Shown here: positions 45,561 to 54,975 of the stretch, one piece after another
Numbering within the stretch: position 1 is the first letter of the stretch
How the letters are laid out: each line of letters opens with the position of its first letter
Source of the DNA: Amycolatopsis acidiphila
GTDB lineage: Bacteria; Actinomycetota; Actinomycetes; Mycobacteriales; Pseudonocardiaceae
Assembly (NCBI RefSeq): GCF_021391495.1
Contig: NZ_CP090063.1
Coordinates: 5,270,001 to 5,334,000, forward strand
Length of the DNA: 64,000 bases
Reading direction: 5' to 3'
Notes under the pieces: generated by a model
What the model was told of the DNA's origin: nothing
Databases searched by the model: none
Seen by the model: the letters and a program-made list of their open reading frames with translations, nothing else
Made by a program: the position numbers and the translations under genes

Positions 45561-47636
45561 GTGGCCCAATATCAAATAGGCGTCGACATGGGAGGCACCT
45601 TCACCGACGCCGTGGTCATCGACGAAAGCGGCAATCTCTGGGCGGACAAGGCGTCAACGACTCCGGATCATCTGCTCGACGGTTTGGTGGGCGCGCTCGA
45701 GGCAGTCGCCACCCAAGTTGGCGTGTCGCTGGACGTCCTGCTCGCGGGGTGTGGCCGGTTCGTGCATGGCACCACGATCGTGACGAACAGCATCGCCGAG
45801 CTGCGTGGTGCCCGCGTCGGCGTCCTGGCCACCGAGGGTTTCGGCGACTCGCTGCGGATCGCCCGGTCACCGCGTTCCGACGCCCGTGATCATCACGATC
45901 AGCTCAACGTGCCGGACATCGCGCCGCGCGAGGCGATCTTGGAGGTCCCGGAGCGGGTCAACAAGCGTGGCGAAATCGTGGCAGCACTGGACTTGGACGC
46001 CTGTGAAAAGGCGATCCGCCACCTTGTCGAAGTACAGCAGGTCGAGTCCATCGCGGTCACGTTCCTGTGGTCGTTTCTCAACGACACACACGAACAACTG
46101 GCCGGCGAACTGATCGGCAAGCTCTTCCCGGATGTGCACGTGAGCCTGTCTTCGCGCATCTATCCGATGATCCGCGAGTACGAAAGGTCCGTCACCACCG
46201 TGCTCAACGCGTTCACCGCGCCGAAGGTGGCGCGCTATGTGGACGAGATGACCGAGGCGTTGACGAGGCGCGGTCTGCGGGTGCCGGTGGCGTTCATGCA
46301 GGCATCCGGCGGCAGCCTCAGCGCGGAAGAAGCGCGTGAGGTGCCGATCGTGCTGCTGGACTCGGGCCCGGTCGGCGGTGTGGTCGGGGCCAACGAGCTG
46401 GCCAAGGAGCTCGGGATCCCGAACGTGATCACCGGCGACATGGGTGGCACCAGCTTCGACACCTCGGTGATCGCGGACAACCGACTGACGATGAGTGCCC
46501 GGTCCTATGTGCAGAAGCTGCTCACCGGACTGACCAAAGTGGACGTGGTGGCGATCGGCTCCGGTGGAGGCAGCATCGGCTGGGCCGATCCGCGTGGCCT
46601 GCTGCAGGCAGGCCCGCAGAGTGCCGGCGCGGACCCCGGCCCGGTCTGCTACGGCCGCGGCGGCGACCAGCCGACCGTCACCGATGCGATGGTATCGCTG
46701 GGATTCATCGATCCGGACTACTTCCTCGGTGGCCGGGCGAAGCTGCTGAAGGATGCCTCCGATGAGGCGTTCAGGCGGCTGGGCAAGCAGGTCGGCATGT
46801 CGCTGGAGGAGACCGCGGCCGCGATGTACCGGGTGGTCGTGGCGTCGATGTCCAACGCCGTCCGCGGCATCACCGTCGAGCGTGGGCACGACCCGCGGGT
46901 GTTCACCTTCTTCGCCTACGGGGGCGCGACGCCGTTGTTCCTGGTCGACATCTGCCGGGAGCTCGGCATCAAGCAGGCGTTGGTGCCCAACGCTTCCGCG
47001 GTGTTCTCGGCCAGCGGGCTGCTGGCCTCCGACGACCTCCGCGTGCCCTCCAAGAGCCGGTTCTGGACGCCGGGGCAGCCCGTCGACGACGTCAACGCGG
47101 TGCTGGGCGATCTGGAGGATTCGGCGAGGCAGAACCTGCGCACCAGCGGTTACGCCGACGACGAGATCGTGGTTCAGCGCTTCGGCGACCTGAAGTTCCA
47201 GGGCCAGATCTTCGAGCTCACGGTGCCGCTGCCCGACCACGAGGTGGATCAGGCCTCGCTGGAAGAGCTGGCGGAGCGCTTCCCGGAGATGTACGAGGCG
47301 GAGTACGGCCCGGGCACCGCGTGGGTCGACGCCGGCGTGGTGATGATGGCCGTGCGCGTGGAGGCCAAGGCGAGCACCCGCAAGTACCGCTACGAGGGCG
47401 GTTCCGTCGCGAACACCGCCGGTGGCGAGGCGGAGAAGGCGAACCGCACGGTCACCCTGCCCGCGACCGGGGAGCAGATCACCATCCCGGTCTTCGACGG
47501 GGACCTGCTCGCGGTCGGCCGGGAGGTCAGCGGGCCCGCCGTGATCGAGAAGAAGCAGACCACGATCTTCCTTCCGGAGGGGTCGCGCGGGGTGCTCGAC
47601 GCCAGCCGGAACCTCCTGATCGACACCCTCCTGTGA
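45561..47636 (+). CDS. HyuA/acetone-carboxylase-type ATPase subunit
   Basis: A 691-residue hydantoinase/oxoprolinase A-type subunit. The N-terminal phosphate-binding motif is IGVDMGGTFTDAVVID, with HGTTIVTNSIAE at about 70, the second ATPase motif VITGDMGGTSFDTSVI at about 290, and a GSGGGSIGWAD loop. The family includes N-methylhydantoinase and the ATP-dependent acetone and acetophenone carboxylases. It starts at GTG with GAAGGGAGAAG upstream. With the downstream beta-type gene it probably carboxylates a ketone or opens an imide ring. Confidence 0.9.
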   Translation: MAQYQIGVDMGGTFTDAVVIDESGNLWADKASTTPDHLLDGLVGALEAVATQVGVSLDVLLAGCGRFVHGTTIVTNSIAELRGARVGVLATEGFGDSLRIARSPRSDARDHHDQLNVPDIAPREAILEVPERVNKRGEIVAALDLDACEKAIRHLVEVQQVESIAVTFLWSFLNDTHEQLAGELIGKLFPDVHVSLSSRIYPMIREYERSVTTVLNAFTAPKVARYVDEMTEALTRRGLRVPVAFMQASGGSLSAEEAREVPIVLLDSGPVGGVVGANELAKELGIPNVITGDMGGTSFDTSVIADNRLTMSARSYVQKLLTGLTKVDVVAIGSGGGSIGWADPRGLLQAGPQSAGADPGPVCYGRGGDQPTVTDAMVSLGFIDPDYFLGGRAKLLKDASDEAFRRLGKQVGMSLEETAAAMYRVVVASMSNAVRGITVERGHDPRVFTFFAYGGATPLFLVDICRELGIKQALVPNASAVFSASGLLASDDLRVPSKSRFWTPGQPVDDVNAVLGDLEDSARQNLRTSGYADDEIVVQRFGDLKFQGQIFELTVPLPDHEVDQASLEELAERFPEMYEAEYGPGTAWVDAGVVMMAVRVEAKASTRKYRYEGGSVANTAGGEAEKANRTVTLPATGEQITIPVFDGDLLAVGREVSGPAVIEKKQTTIFLPEGSRGVLDASRNLLIDTLL

Positions 47637-47673
47637 CCTGGAAACCCGCTCTGTCCGAAAAGAGGCGTCAAGG

Positions 47674-49836
47674 ATGACCGCTGCGGAACAAGAAGTCGAT
47701 CTCGTCACGGCCGAGATCATGCGTCAGCAGTTGTACAACATCGCCCAGGAGATGGGCACCGTCATGATCCGGACCTCCGGTGACCCGATCGTCACCGAGG
47801 CGGTGGACTTCTCCACGTTCATCGCCGACCCCGAAGGCGGCATCATCGCCTTCTCCGGGTACATGACCTGGCATGCCGGCCCGGCCCGCAAGTCGGTCCA
47901 GCACATTCTGGCCAGCGTGCCACGGGACGAGATCTATCCCGGGGACGCGTTCATCTGCAACGATCCCTACACCACCGGGGCCTGCCATCCGCCGGACGTC
48001 GGGATCGTCCGGCCGATCTTCTTCGAAGACGAGCTGGTGGCGTGGTGCTGGTCGGAAGGGCACATCCTGGACGTCGGCGGGATGTCCCCCGGCGGTTTCG
48101 CGCCCGCGGCGATCGACTGCTACGGCGAGGCGTTGCGCTTCCCCGGCATCAAGTTCATGGAGAAGGGCAAGGTCTCCGAGGACGTCCGGCGGCTGATCGA
48201 CGCGAACTTCCGGCTGGCCTCCCGCAACTACAACGACCTGCGGTGCTTTCTCGCGGCCACCTCGGTCGGCGAACGCCGGGTGATCGACCTGATCGCCCGG
48301 CACGGGCTGGCGGACTTCCGCCGTTACGTGGACGTCAACACCAGTCTTTCCGAGCAGACGCTGCGTGACCGGATTGCCAAGCTGCCGAACAAGACAGTGG
48401 TCGGCAAGGAGAACATCGAGCACAACGGCCACGCCAACGACGTGTTCACCGTGCAGTGCGCGATGACCGTCGAGGACGGCGTCATCGAGCTGGACTTCAC
48501 CGGCACGGACCCGCAGACCGACGGGTTCGTCAACATCGCCGAGGGTGCGATGTGGGGCGTCGCGGTGACCCCGCTGATGCTCATGCTGGCCCCGGACGTG
48601 GCGTTCAACGAGGGATTCTTCAAGTGCCTGCGGATGAACCTCCCCGAGGCGTCGCTGGTGAACGTGCAGATGCCGGCGCCGTCGTCGTCCGGGCACATGG
48701 AAACCGGCATGCACGTGATGAAGCTGCTCACCCGGATGCTGTCGGAGCTGATGGCCGAAAGTGACGACCCGTTCGTACGCTCACATGCGATGGCACCGTT
48801 CCACGACGGCTGGATCGGCGGGGTGTTCGCCGGTGCCGACGACGACGGCAACCAGTTCGTCATGCTGGACATGAACGGCGGCGGTGCCGGTGGCGGTGCG
48901 CAGACCATTGTGGACGGTATGGACGCGGCGGGAACCCTGACACAGGTCAGCAACGGGCTGCCGGACATCGAGCTGAACGAGCTGAGCTTCCCGGTCCATT
49001 ACCTGTGGCGGCGGCTGAACACCAATTCCGGCGGGCCCGGCCGGTTCCGCGGCGGGCAGGGCATCGACTTCGCCTGGACCTCGGACGGCGTGTCGCTGGG
49101 CTACGAAACGGTGTTCTCCTCCTGCTGGCAGATCCCGCCGGCCGGGGTCGACGGCGGGTTCCCCGGTTCCACCAGCGGATACCAGCTGATCACGAACACC
49201 AACGTGGTCGCGCTCACCGCGGACCGGAAACCGCTGAACCGCGAGTCCATCACCGGGGACGTCGTGGATCTGGACGGCAAGCAGGCCAACGTCCCGGTCC
49301 GCAGGGGTGACGTGTTCATCCAGTTCGAGGGCGGCGGCGGTGGCCTCGGCGACCCGCTCACCCGCGACCCGCGCCTCGTCGCCGCCGATGTGCGAGACCG
49401 CTACATCGACCGGGCCGTAGCGGAGACCGTGTACGGCGTGGTGTTCAAGGGCGACAGCCTCGACGCGGACAGTGCGGCCACCGAGCGGCACCGCGCGGAC
49501 ATCCGCAAGAAACGGCTCAGCGAAAGCACGCCGGGCGTCGCGAAGCGGCCGAGCCGGCCGTCCGGCGGGGCGGGGCGCCCCGTCGGGTTCTCGCTGACGC
49601 TGGTCTCCGGTCAGGGCGGCACGGTGTATTGCTGCCAGCAATGCGGCGAGCCGCTTGCGGAGGCCGGCCAAGACTGGCGCAAGGCCTGTGCGCGAAGGGA
49701 CCGGCCGGCGCACGAGGCGGTGTCCGAGCAGGGCGGCTGGGCGAGGGAGCGAACCGAAGCTCCCAAGGTGTTCGTCACCGAATTCCTCTGCCCCGGTTGT
49801 GGCGCTGCCCTCAACGTCAGTACCGACGTCCGCTGA
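47674..49836 (+). CDS. HyuB/ketone-carboxylase-type subunit with fused zinc ribbon
   Basis: A 720-residue protein. Residues about 1-590 are a HyuB domain, with QQLYNIAQEMGTVMIRTSGD, the FICNDPYTTGACHPPDVGIV metal-site region and GPGRFRGGQG. After a Pro/Ser-rich linker, residues about 640-720 carry CCQQCG and CPGCG pairs. This tail is like the small zinc-binding gamma-type subunit of acetone and acetophenone carboxylases. The fusion favours a ketone carboxylase over a hydantoinase. AAGG precedes the ATG, and a strong terminator follows. Confidence 0.87.
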   Translation: MTAAEQEVDLVTAEIMRQQLYNIAQEMGTVMIRTSGDPIVTEAVDFSTFIADPEGGIIAFSGYMTWHAGPARKSVQHILASVPRDEIYPGDAFICNDPYTTGACHPPDVGIVRPIFFEDELVAWCWSEGHILDVGGMSPGGFAPAAIDCYGEALRFPGIKFMEKGKVSEDVRRLIDANFRLASRNYNDLRCFLAATSVGERRVIDLIARHGLADFRRYVDVNTSLSEQTLRDRIAKLPNKTVVGKENIEHNGHANDVFTVQCAMTVEDGVIELDFTGTDPQTDGFVNIAEGAMWGVAVTPLMLMLAPDVAFNEGFFKCLRMNLPEASLVNVQMPAPSSSGHMETGMHVMKLLTRMLSELMAESDDPFVRSHAMAPFHDGWIGGVFAGADDDGNQFVMLDMNGGGAGGGAQTIVDGMDAAGTLTQVSNGLPDIELNELSFPVHYLWRRLNTNSGGPGRFRGGQGIDFAWTSDGVSLGYETVFSSCWQIPPAGVDGGFPGSTSGYQLITNTNVVALTADRKPLNRESITGDVVDLDGKQANVPVRRGDVFIQFEGGGGGLGDPLTRDPRLVAADVRDRYIDRAVAETVYGVVFKGDSLDADSAATERHRADIRKKRLSESTPGVAKRPSRPSGGAGRPVGFSLTLVSGQGGTVYCCQQCGEPLAEAGQDWRKACARRDRPAHEAVSEQGGWARERTEAPKVFVTEFLCPGCGAALNVSTDVR

Positions 49837-49844
49837 GCCGGCCC

Positions 49845-49889
49845 GCCGCCGCCTTCGCCTGTCACCGCGTGACAGGCGAAGGCGGCGGC
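49845..49889 (+). terminator. Strong terminator after hyuB
   Basis: A perfect 21-base stem (49845-49865 with 49869-49889) with a 3-base loop starts 9 bases after the hyuB stop, separating hyuAB from the tetR operon. Confidence 0.85.
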
Positions 49890-49972
49890 ACCCGGCCTGA
49901 CCGCAGGAAGAATCCGCAATGGAGACCTTCACCGAGAACCGATGCTGCGCGCTCCTGACCGACCCCGGCGCC

Positions 49973-49993
49973 TAATATGTACTGATCAGTACA
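49973..49993 (+). promoter_or_regulatory. -10 box and 16-bp palindromic operator of tetR operon
   Basis: TAATAT (49973-49978) overlaps the perfect palindrome TGTACTGATCAGTACA (49978-49993) just upstream of the TTG start. A repressor bound here would block open-complex formation. The palindrome shares TGTAC-Y-GATC-R-GT with the hyuAB promoter site at 45401-45413. Confidence 0.75.
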
Positions 49994-50003
49994 GGGGTAG
50001 CGA

Positions 50004-50630
50004 TTGGAGCAGCGGGTGAGTGGCAGCGACGACAAATGGGAACAGATTCTTCGGGTGGCCGCGCGGCTGTTCGCGCAGCGCGGCTACCACGGAACGGGGA
50101 TGACCGAGCTGGGTGACGCGGCCGGACTGCAGCGCGGCGCGCTCTACTACTACATCCGAAGCAAGGAGAACCTGCTGTACGAGATCTCCTCGCGGCACGT
50201 GGCGGAAATGGTGGACTTCGGCGAGCGACTGGCCAAGGAAGAACGGCCCGCCACCGACAAACTGCTCCGCTTGAGCGAGCGGCTCATTCGCACCATTCAC
50301 GACGACCTGGACGAGGTCACGGTCTTCTTCCGTGAGATCGGCGCGCTCACCGGGGAACGCCGACAGCGGGTTTTCGAACTTCGGGACCGGTTCGAGGAAG
50401 TCTGGATGAGTATTCTGCAGCAGGGCGTCTCCGAGGGGACGTTCCGCCGCGCCGACCCGCTTCTGATAAAGGCCGTCCTCGGCATGCACAACTATTCGTA
50501 CCTGTGGTTGCGGCCGGACGGCAAGATGCAACCCGAGGAAGTGGCGCGGTATTTCTGTGAGCTGTTGTTCCGGGGAATACTGACTGAAACCGGCGATGCG
50601 GAATATCGTTCGTTCACCGCGAACAGCTGA
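50004..50630 (+). CDS. TetR-family transcriptional regulator
   Basis: A 208-residue TetR protein. The helix-turn-helix (about 17-60) reads GYHGTGMTELGDAAGLQRGALYYYIRSKENLL, as in KstR2/FadR-like regulators of acyl-CoA catabolism, with a TetR_C-type effector domain. The start is TTG 50004 (AGGGG upstream) or GTG 50016 (GGAG upstream). It sits immediately behind its palindromic operator and heads the catabolic operon, so it is autoregulated. The ligand may be an acyl-CoA intermediate. Confidence 0.87.
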   Translation: MEQRVSGSDDKWEQILRVAARLFAQRGYHGTGMTELGDAAGLQRGALYYYIRSKENLLYEISSRHVAEMVDFGERLAKEERPATDKLLRLSERLIRTIHDDLDEVTVFFREIGALTGERRQRVFELRDRFEEVWMSILQQGVSEGTFRRADPLLIKAVLGMHNYSYLWLRPDGKMQPEEVARYFCELLFRGILTETGDAEYRSFTANS

Positions 50631-50688
50631 GAATCCCGCGCCCCGGGAGCGGCGGCCCGCCGCAACGATGTGAAGGAGATGTTTTCTG

Positions 50689-51858
50689 TTGGCCAGCGCA
50701 GGCAACGCAACCGACTACCGAACGATTCGCGATCGGGTCTTCGCCGCGATCTGGGACGAGCTGGACCCCTTGGCGGAGCAGATCGAGAACGAGGAGCACA
50801 TTCCGCGCGAAAAGGTCTGGCCGATTCTGCGCGACTGCGGGGCGCTCGGTCTGCTGGTTCCGCCCGAATACGGCGGACACGGCCTCACGATCGGGCAGTA
50901 CCTGCCGATCATCGCCGAATTCGCCAAGGTCCAGGGTGGCATTCGCGCGCTCGTGCACGTGCACAATTCGTTCGCACACGCGCTTTCCGAGATCGGTGGC
51001 CCGGCGCAGAAGGACGCGGTGCTCTCGGGCGCCGCGACCGGTGAGCGCTCGCTGGCGTTCGCGCTGACCGAGCCCGAGCACGGCACCGGCGCCGATCTGG
51101 GCACCACCGCGCGGCGGGAGGGGGCGCACTACGTCGTCAACGGCACGAAATGGCTCATCACCAACTCGGACTTCGCGTCGCACTTCATGGTGATGGCCAA
51201 GACCTCCGCGACCGAGGTGTCCGCGTTGCTGGTGGAGCGCGACACCCCGGGATTCCGGATCGAGCCGCTGCCGGAAACCATGGGCTGCAAGGGCGGTGAG
51301 CACGGGCGGCTGACCTTCACCGACGTGCGGGTACCCGTCTCCGCGCTGATCGGCGGCGAAGGCCAAGGACAGGAGCACCTCGAGCGGGCGCTGGAGATCT
51401 CCCGGGTGCTGGTGGCGGCGAGCTCGCTCGGCACGGCGGAACGGGCACTGGAACTGTCGGTACAGCGCGCCAACGAGCGAGTCACCTTCGGCAAGCCGAT
51501 CGCGCAGCGCCAGGCGGTGCAGCGCTACGTGGCCGAGATGGCGATGGACATCTACGCACTGCGCGGCATGCTGGCCGACGCGGCCGCGAAATGGGATGCC
51601 GGCCGACGCATTCCCGCCGAGGCGTCGATGTGCAAGCAGTTCGGCCTCGAAGCCGTCGGCCGGGTGACCGACCGGGCGCTGCTCGTGCACGGCGGCATCG
51701 GCTACACCAGGCAGTTCCCGATCGAGCGGCTCTACCGGGACGCCCGGCTGAACTGGCTGGAGGAAGGCAGCCCCACGATCCAGTACATGGTGGCGGCCAG
51801 GGAGATCCTCGCCGGCTACCGGTTCGACGACGCGTTCGGAGGCCCCGTCGATGCGTGA
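50689..51858 (+). CDS. Acyl-CoA dehydrogenase
   Basis: A 389-residue FAD-dependent dehydrogenase. The N-terminal helical domain is about 1-120, the FAD-binding strand domain begins at FALTEPEHGTGADLG, and the C-terminal domain carries HGGIGYTRQFPIERLYRDAR and LNWLEEGSPTIQ, where the active-site Glu lies. It starts at TTG with AAGGAGAT upstream. It oxidises an acyl-CoA to the enoyl-CoA. The stop overlaps the thiolase start by 8 bases. Confidence 0.93.
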   Translation: MASAGNATDYRTIRDRVFAAIWDELDPLAEQIENEEHIPREKVWPILRDCGALGLLVPPEYGGHGLTIGQYLPIIAEFAKVQGGIRALVHVHNSFAHALSEIGGPAQKDAVLSGAATGERSLAFALTEPEHGTGADLGTTARREGAHYVVNGTKWLITNSDFASHFMVMAKTSATEVSALLVERDTPGFRIEPLPETMGCKGGEHGRLTFTDVRVPVSALIGGEGQGQEHLERALEISRVLVAASSLGTAERALELSVQRANERVTFGKPIAQRQAVQRYVAEMAMDIYALRGMLADAAAKWDAGRRIPAEASMCKQFGLEAVGRVTDRALLVHGGIGYTRQFPIERLYRDARLNWLEEGSPTIQYMVAAREILAGYRFDDAFGGPVDA

Positions 51859-53023
51859 CGCGGTCATCGTCGACGTGGTTCGCACGCCGAGCGGCAAGGG
51901 CAAGCCGGGCGGGGCGCTGTCCCAGCTGCATCCTGTGGACCTGCTCGCCGCGACCTTGCGAGAGTTGCTGGCGCGCAACGAAATCGATCCGGCGCTGGTG
52001 GAGGACGTGATCGGTGGTTGCGTCACCCAGGCAGGTGCGCAGGCCGCGAACATCACGCGCAGCGCCGTACTGGCGGCCGGTTTCCCGGTGTCCGTGCCGG
52101 CCACGACCGTGGACCGCCAGTGCGGTTCCAGCCAGCAGGCGCTGCACTTCGCGGCGCACGCGGTGCTCGCCGGCGCCGCCGATGTGCTCATCGCCTGCGG
52201 CGTGGAGTCGATGAGCCTGGCTCCACTCTGGTCGAACGTCGGCGACGCCGACCCCTACGGCACCGGTGTCGCCGACCGGTTCCCCGGCGGGTTGATCCAG
52301 CAGGGGACGGCCGCCGAACTGGTCGCCGCGCGATGGAAACTGAGCCGCGAGGAGCTGGACGAATACGCTTGCGCGTCACATCAGCGGGCCGCGGCGGCGA
52401 CCGCCGACGGTGTGTTCGCCGCGGACCTGGTGGCGGTGCCGGACTGCCCGCTGACCCAGGACGAGACGATCCGGCCGGGTACCACGGTCGAGCAGCTGTC
52501 CCGGCTGAAGCCCTCGTTCGCCGACGAGCGGATGGCACAGCGTTTCCCGGAAATCGACTGGCGGGTGACCGCGGGCAATTCCTCGCCGCTGACCGACGGC
52601 GCCTCCGCCGCGCTGGTGATGAGCGCGGACGCGGCGGCGCGGCTGGGATTGCGCCCGCGGGCCCGGGTCCACACGACGGCTGTCGCCGGAGACGACCCGG
52701 TGCTGATGCTGATGGGCGTGCTCCCCGCGACCCAGAAGGTCCTCGGCCGAGCCGGCCTCAGCGTACGGGACATCGACGCGTTCGAGGTCAACGAAGCGTT
52801 CGCCTGCGTACCGCTGGCCTGGCGACGTGAGTTCGAGGTGCCCGAAGACAAGCTGAACAGGCACGGCGGGGCGATCGCCCTCGGCCATCCGCTCGGTGCG
52901 TCCGGTGTCCGCATCGCCTCCACCCTGATCGAGACGCTGGAACGTCTCGACGCCCGGTTCGGCCTGCAGACCATGTGCGAAGCCGGCGGGATGGCCAACG
53001 CCACGATCATCGAGCGACTGTGA
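51851..53023 (+). CDS. Thiolase (acetyl-CoA acyltransferase)
   Basis: A 390-residue degradative-type thiolase. The acyl-accepting Cys is C91 in VDRQCGSSQQALH, the His is in NRHGGAIALGHPLGASG, and the C-terminal Cys is in MCEAGGMANA. It would cleave a beta-ketoacyl-CoA to acyl-CoA and acetyl-CoA, the final step of the proposed ketone pathway. It overlaps the dehydrogenase gene and is followed by the CoA-transferase. Confidence 0.93.
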   Translation: MRDAVIVDVVRTPSGKGKPGGALSQLHPVDLLAATLRELLARNEIDPALVEDVIGGCVTQAGAQAANITRSAVLAAGFPVSVPATTVDRQCGSSQQALHFAAHAVLAGAADVLIACGVESMSLAPLWSNVGDADPYGTGVADRFPGGLIQQGTAAELVAARWKLSREELDEYACASHQRAAAATADGVFAADLVAVPDCPLTQDETIRPGTTVEQLSRLKPSFADERMAQRFPEIDWRVTAGNSSPLTDGASAALVMSADAAARLGLRPRARVHTTAVAGDDPVLMLMGVLPATQKVLGRAGLSVRDIDAFEVNEAFACVPLAWRREFEVPEDKLNRHGGAIALGHPLGASGVRIASTLIETLERLDARFGLQTMCEAGGMANATIIERL

Positions 53024-53031
53024 GGAGCGTT

Positions 53032-54201
53032 ATGGCGGGGCCGCTTGCCGACGTGACCGTGCTGGAGATCGCCGGAATCGGGCCGGGGCCCTTCTGCGGC
53101 ATGATGCTGGCCGACATGGGCGCCCGGGTGATCCGGGTGGACCGCGCGGACGCGGTCACCGACCCGCCCGACCCGCGGGCCCGTCACGAGATCCTCAACC
53201 GGGGCAGGCAGTCCATCGCGGTGGACCTCAAGCACCCGGAAGGCGTGGCCACCGTGCTGCGCCTGGCTGAGACCGCCGACGCGATGTTCGAGGGGTTCCG
53301 GCCCGGGGTCGCGGAACGGCTCGGGATCGGGCCGAAGGACTGCCACGCCCGCAATCCCGCGCTGGTCTACGGCCGGATGACCGGCTGGGGCCAGGACGGT
53401 CCCTATGCCCAGCAGGCCGGGCACGACATCACCTACCTGGCCGTGGCCGGCGCGCTGCACCCGATCGGCCGCGACAGCGGCGGGCCGGTACCGCCACTGA
53501 ACGTGGTGGGCGACTTCGGCGGCGGCGGGATGCTGCTGGCGTTCGGCATCGCCTGCGCGCTGCTGGAGGCCAGGACCAGCGGGAAGGGCCAGGTGATCGA
53601 CGCCGCGATCGTGGACGGCGCCGCCGTGCTCACCGCGATGATGCACGGCATGCTCGCCGACGGACGCTGGTCCACCCGGCGCGGCGAGAACCTGCTGGAC
53701 TCCGGTTGCCCCTACTACGACGTCTACCGCTGTGCGGACGGCGAGTACGTGGCGGTCGGTGCGCTGGAGGACAAGTTCTTCGCCGAACTGGTCGACGGGC
53801 TCGGCGTGGCCGATGACCCCGTTTTCGGCCCCGGGCGGACGGACCCTTCGCGGTGGGCGGCGATCCGGCGGCGGCTCACCGAGATCTTCGCCGGTGCCAC
53901 CAGGCAGGAGTGGGCGGCTCGGTTCGGCTCGGGGGACGCGTGCGTGGCGCCGGTGCTGTCGCTGACCGAGGCGAGCGGCGACGTGCACAACCAGCGGCGG
54001 GTGGTGTTCGACGAGACCGCCGGGTTCGTGCAGCCGAACCCGGCACCGCGGTTCGATCGCACCCCGGCCGGGCAGGTGGGGGTGGCCCCGTATCCGGGCG
54101 AGCACACCACGGCGGTACTCGCCGCCGCCGGGTATGCCGACGCCGACATCGAGCGGCTGGAACGCCTCGGTGCGGTCCGCGGCGGGGGTGCCCGGCGATG
54201 A
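53032..54201 (+). CDS. CaiB/BaiF-type family III CoA-transferase or racemase
   Basis: A 389-residue family III protein. The N-terminus is LADVTVLEIAGIGPGPFCGM, with GRQSIAVDLKHPEG at about 60 and GRMTGWGQDGPYAQQAGHDI with the catalytic Asp-containing block at about 130-160. Members transfer CoA between acids or epimerise alpha-methylacyl-CoA (the GPGPFCGMMLADMGA start is common in Amacr-like enzymes). ATG 53032 has GAGGAG upstream. Role in the pathway: CoA activation or stereoinversion of a methyl-branched acyl-CoA. Confidence 0.9.
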   Translation: MAGPLADVTVLEIAGIGPGPFCGMMLADMGARVIRVDRADAVTDPPDPRARHEILNRGRQSIAVDLKHPEGVATVLRLAETADAMFEGFRPGVAERLGIGPKDCHARNPALVYGRMTGWGQDGPYAQQAGHDITYLAVAGALHPIGRDSGGPVPPLNVVGDFGGGGMLLAFGIACALLEARTSGKGQVIDAAIVDGAAVLTAMMHGMLADGRWSTRRGENLLDSGCPYYDVYRCADGEYVAVGALEDKFFAELVDGLGVADDPVFGPGRTDPSRWAAIRRRLTEIFAGATRQEWAARFGSGDACVAPVLSLTEASGDVHNQRRVVFDETAGFVQPNPAPRFDRTPAGQVGVAPYPGEHTTAVLAAAGYADADIERLERLGAVRGGGARR

Positions 54202-54971
54202 CCGAGCGGCGGGTGGCGATCGTGACCGGCGCCGGTTCCGGCATCGGTGCGGCGACCGCGCGACGCCTGCGCGCGCGTGGGGTGCGGCTGGTACTGGTGG
54301 ACCGGGAAGCCGGCCCGGTCCGGCGGCTGGCCGGCCGGCTCGACGCCGTCGCCGTGCTCGGCGACGTCACGGACCCGGAGGTCAACGAGCGCGCGGTGCG
54401 GGCCGCGACCCAGCACTACGGCCGGCTGGACCTCCTGCACGCCAATGCCGGGCGGATGACCGGCCCGGGACCGGACACGATCGACATCACGGCCATGACC
54501 CTCGACGCCTACTCCGCGACGGTCGGCGTGAACCTGGACGCGGTGGTGCACGGCATCCGGGCGGCGTTGCCCGCACTGCGCGCGGGGCAGGGGGCGGCGA
54601 TCGTGGTCACCGCCTCGCTCGCCGGGCTGACGCCGTACCCGCCGGACCCGGTCTACACCATGACCAAACACGCGGTCGTCGGCCTGGTGCGCTCGCTGGC
54701 CGGACCACTGGCGGACAGCGGGGTGGTGGTTTCCGCGGTGTGTCCCGGTTTCGTCGACACCCCGCTGATCGCCGGAATGCGTGCCGCCTTCTTCGCGGAC
54801 GGCTTCCCGCTGATCAGCGCGGACGATGCCGCGGCCGCCGTCGAGCATGCCTGGTCCGCCGCCGAACCCGGGGCGCTGTGGGTGGTGCAGCCGGGCAGAG
54901 AACCGATCGCTTATCGCCCGGCCGGCGTACCCGGTCCGCGCGCGGTGACCGCAACGAGAGAAAGCAGGTGA
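54198..54971 (+). CDS. Short-chain dehydrogenase/reductase
   Basis: A 257-residue SDR with the cofactor motif GAGSGIG (about 11-17), NAG at about 88 (HANAG) and the catalytic Ser/Tyr/Lys, with Tyr and Lys in YTMTKHA. Preference for NAD is suggested by the Asp in VLVDRE. It starts within the CoA-transferase stop (ATGA). It may oxidise a secondary alcohol to the ketone substrate of the carboxylase. Confidence 0.9.
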   Translation: MTERRVAIVTGAGSGIGAATARRLRARGVRLVLVDREAGPVRRLAGRLDAVAVLGDVTDPEVNERAVRAATQHYGRLDLLHANAGRMTGPGPDTIDITAMTLDAYSATVGVNLDAVVHGIRAALPALRAGQGAAIVVTASLAGLTPYPPDPVYTMTKHAVVGLVRSLAGPLADSGVVVSAVCPGFVDTPLIAGMRAAFFADGFPLISADDAAAAVEHAWSAAEPGALWVVQPGREPIAYRPAGVPGPRAVTATRESR

Positions 54972-54975
54972 AGTG

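Noticed and set aside
45561..47636. 5-oxoprolinase
   Set aside because: The separate A and B subunits plus a gamma-like zinc ribbon on B fit carboxylase or hydantoinase better than the single-chain oxoprolinase.
45867..47720. 617-codon minus-strand frame opposite hyuA
   Set aside because: Antisense of a well-supported gene; His/Arg/Gln-rich low-complexity sequence.
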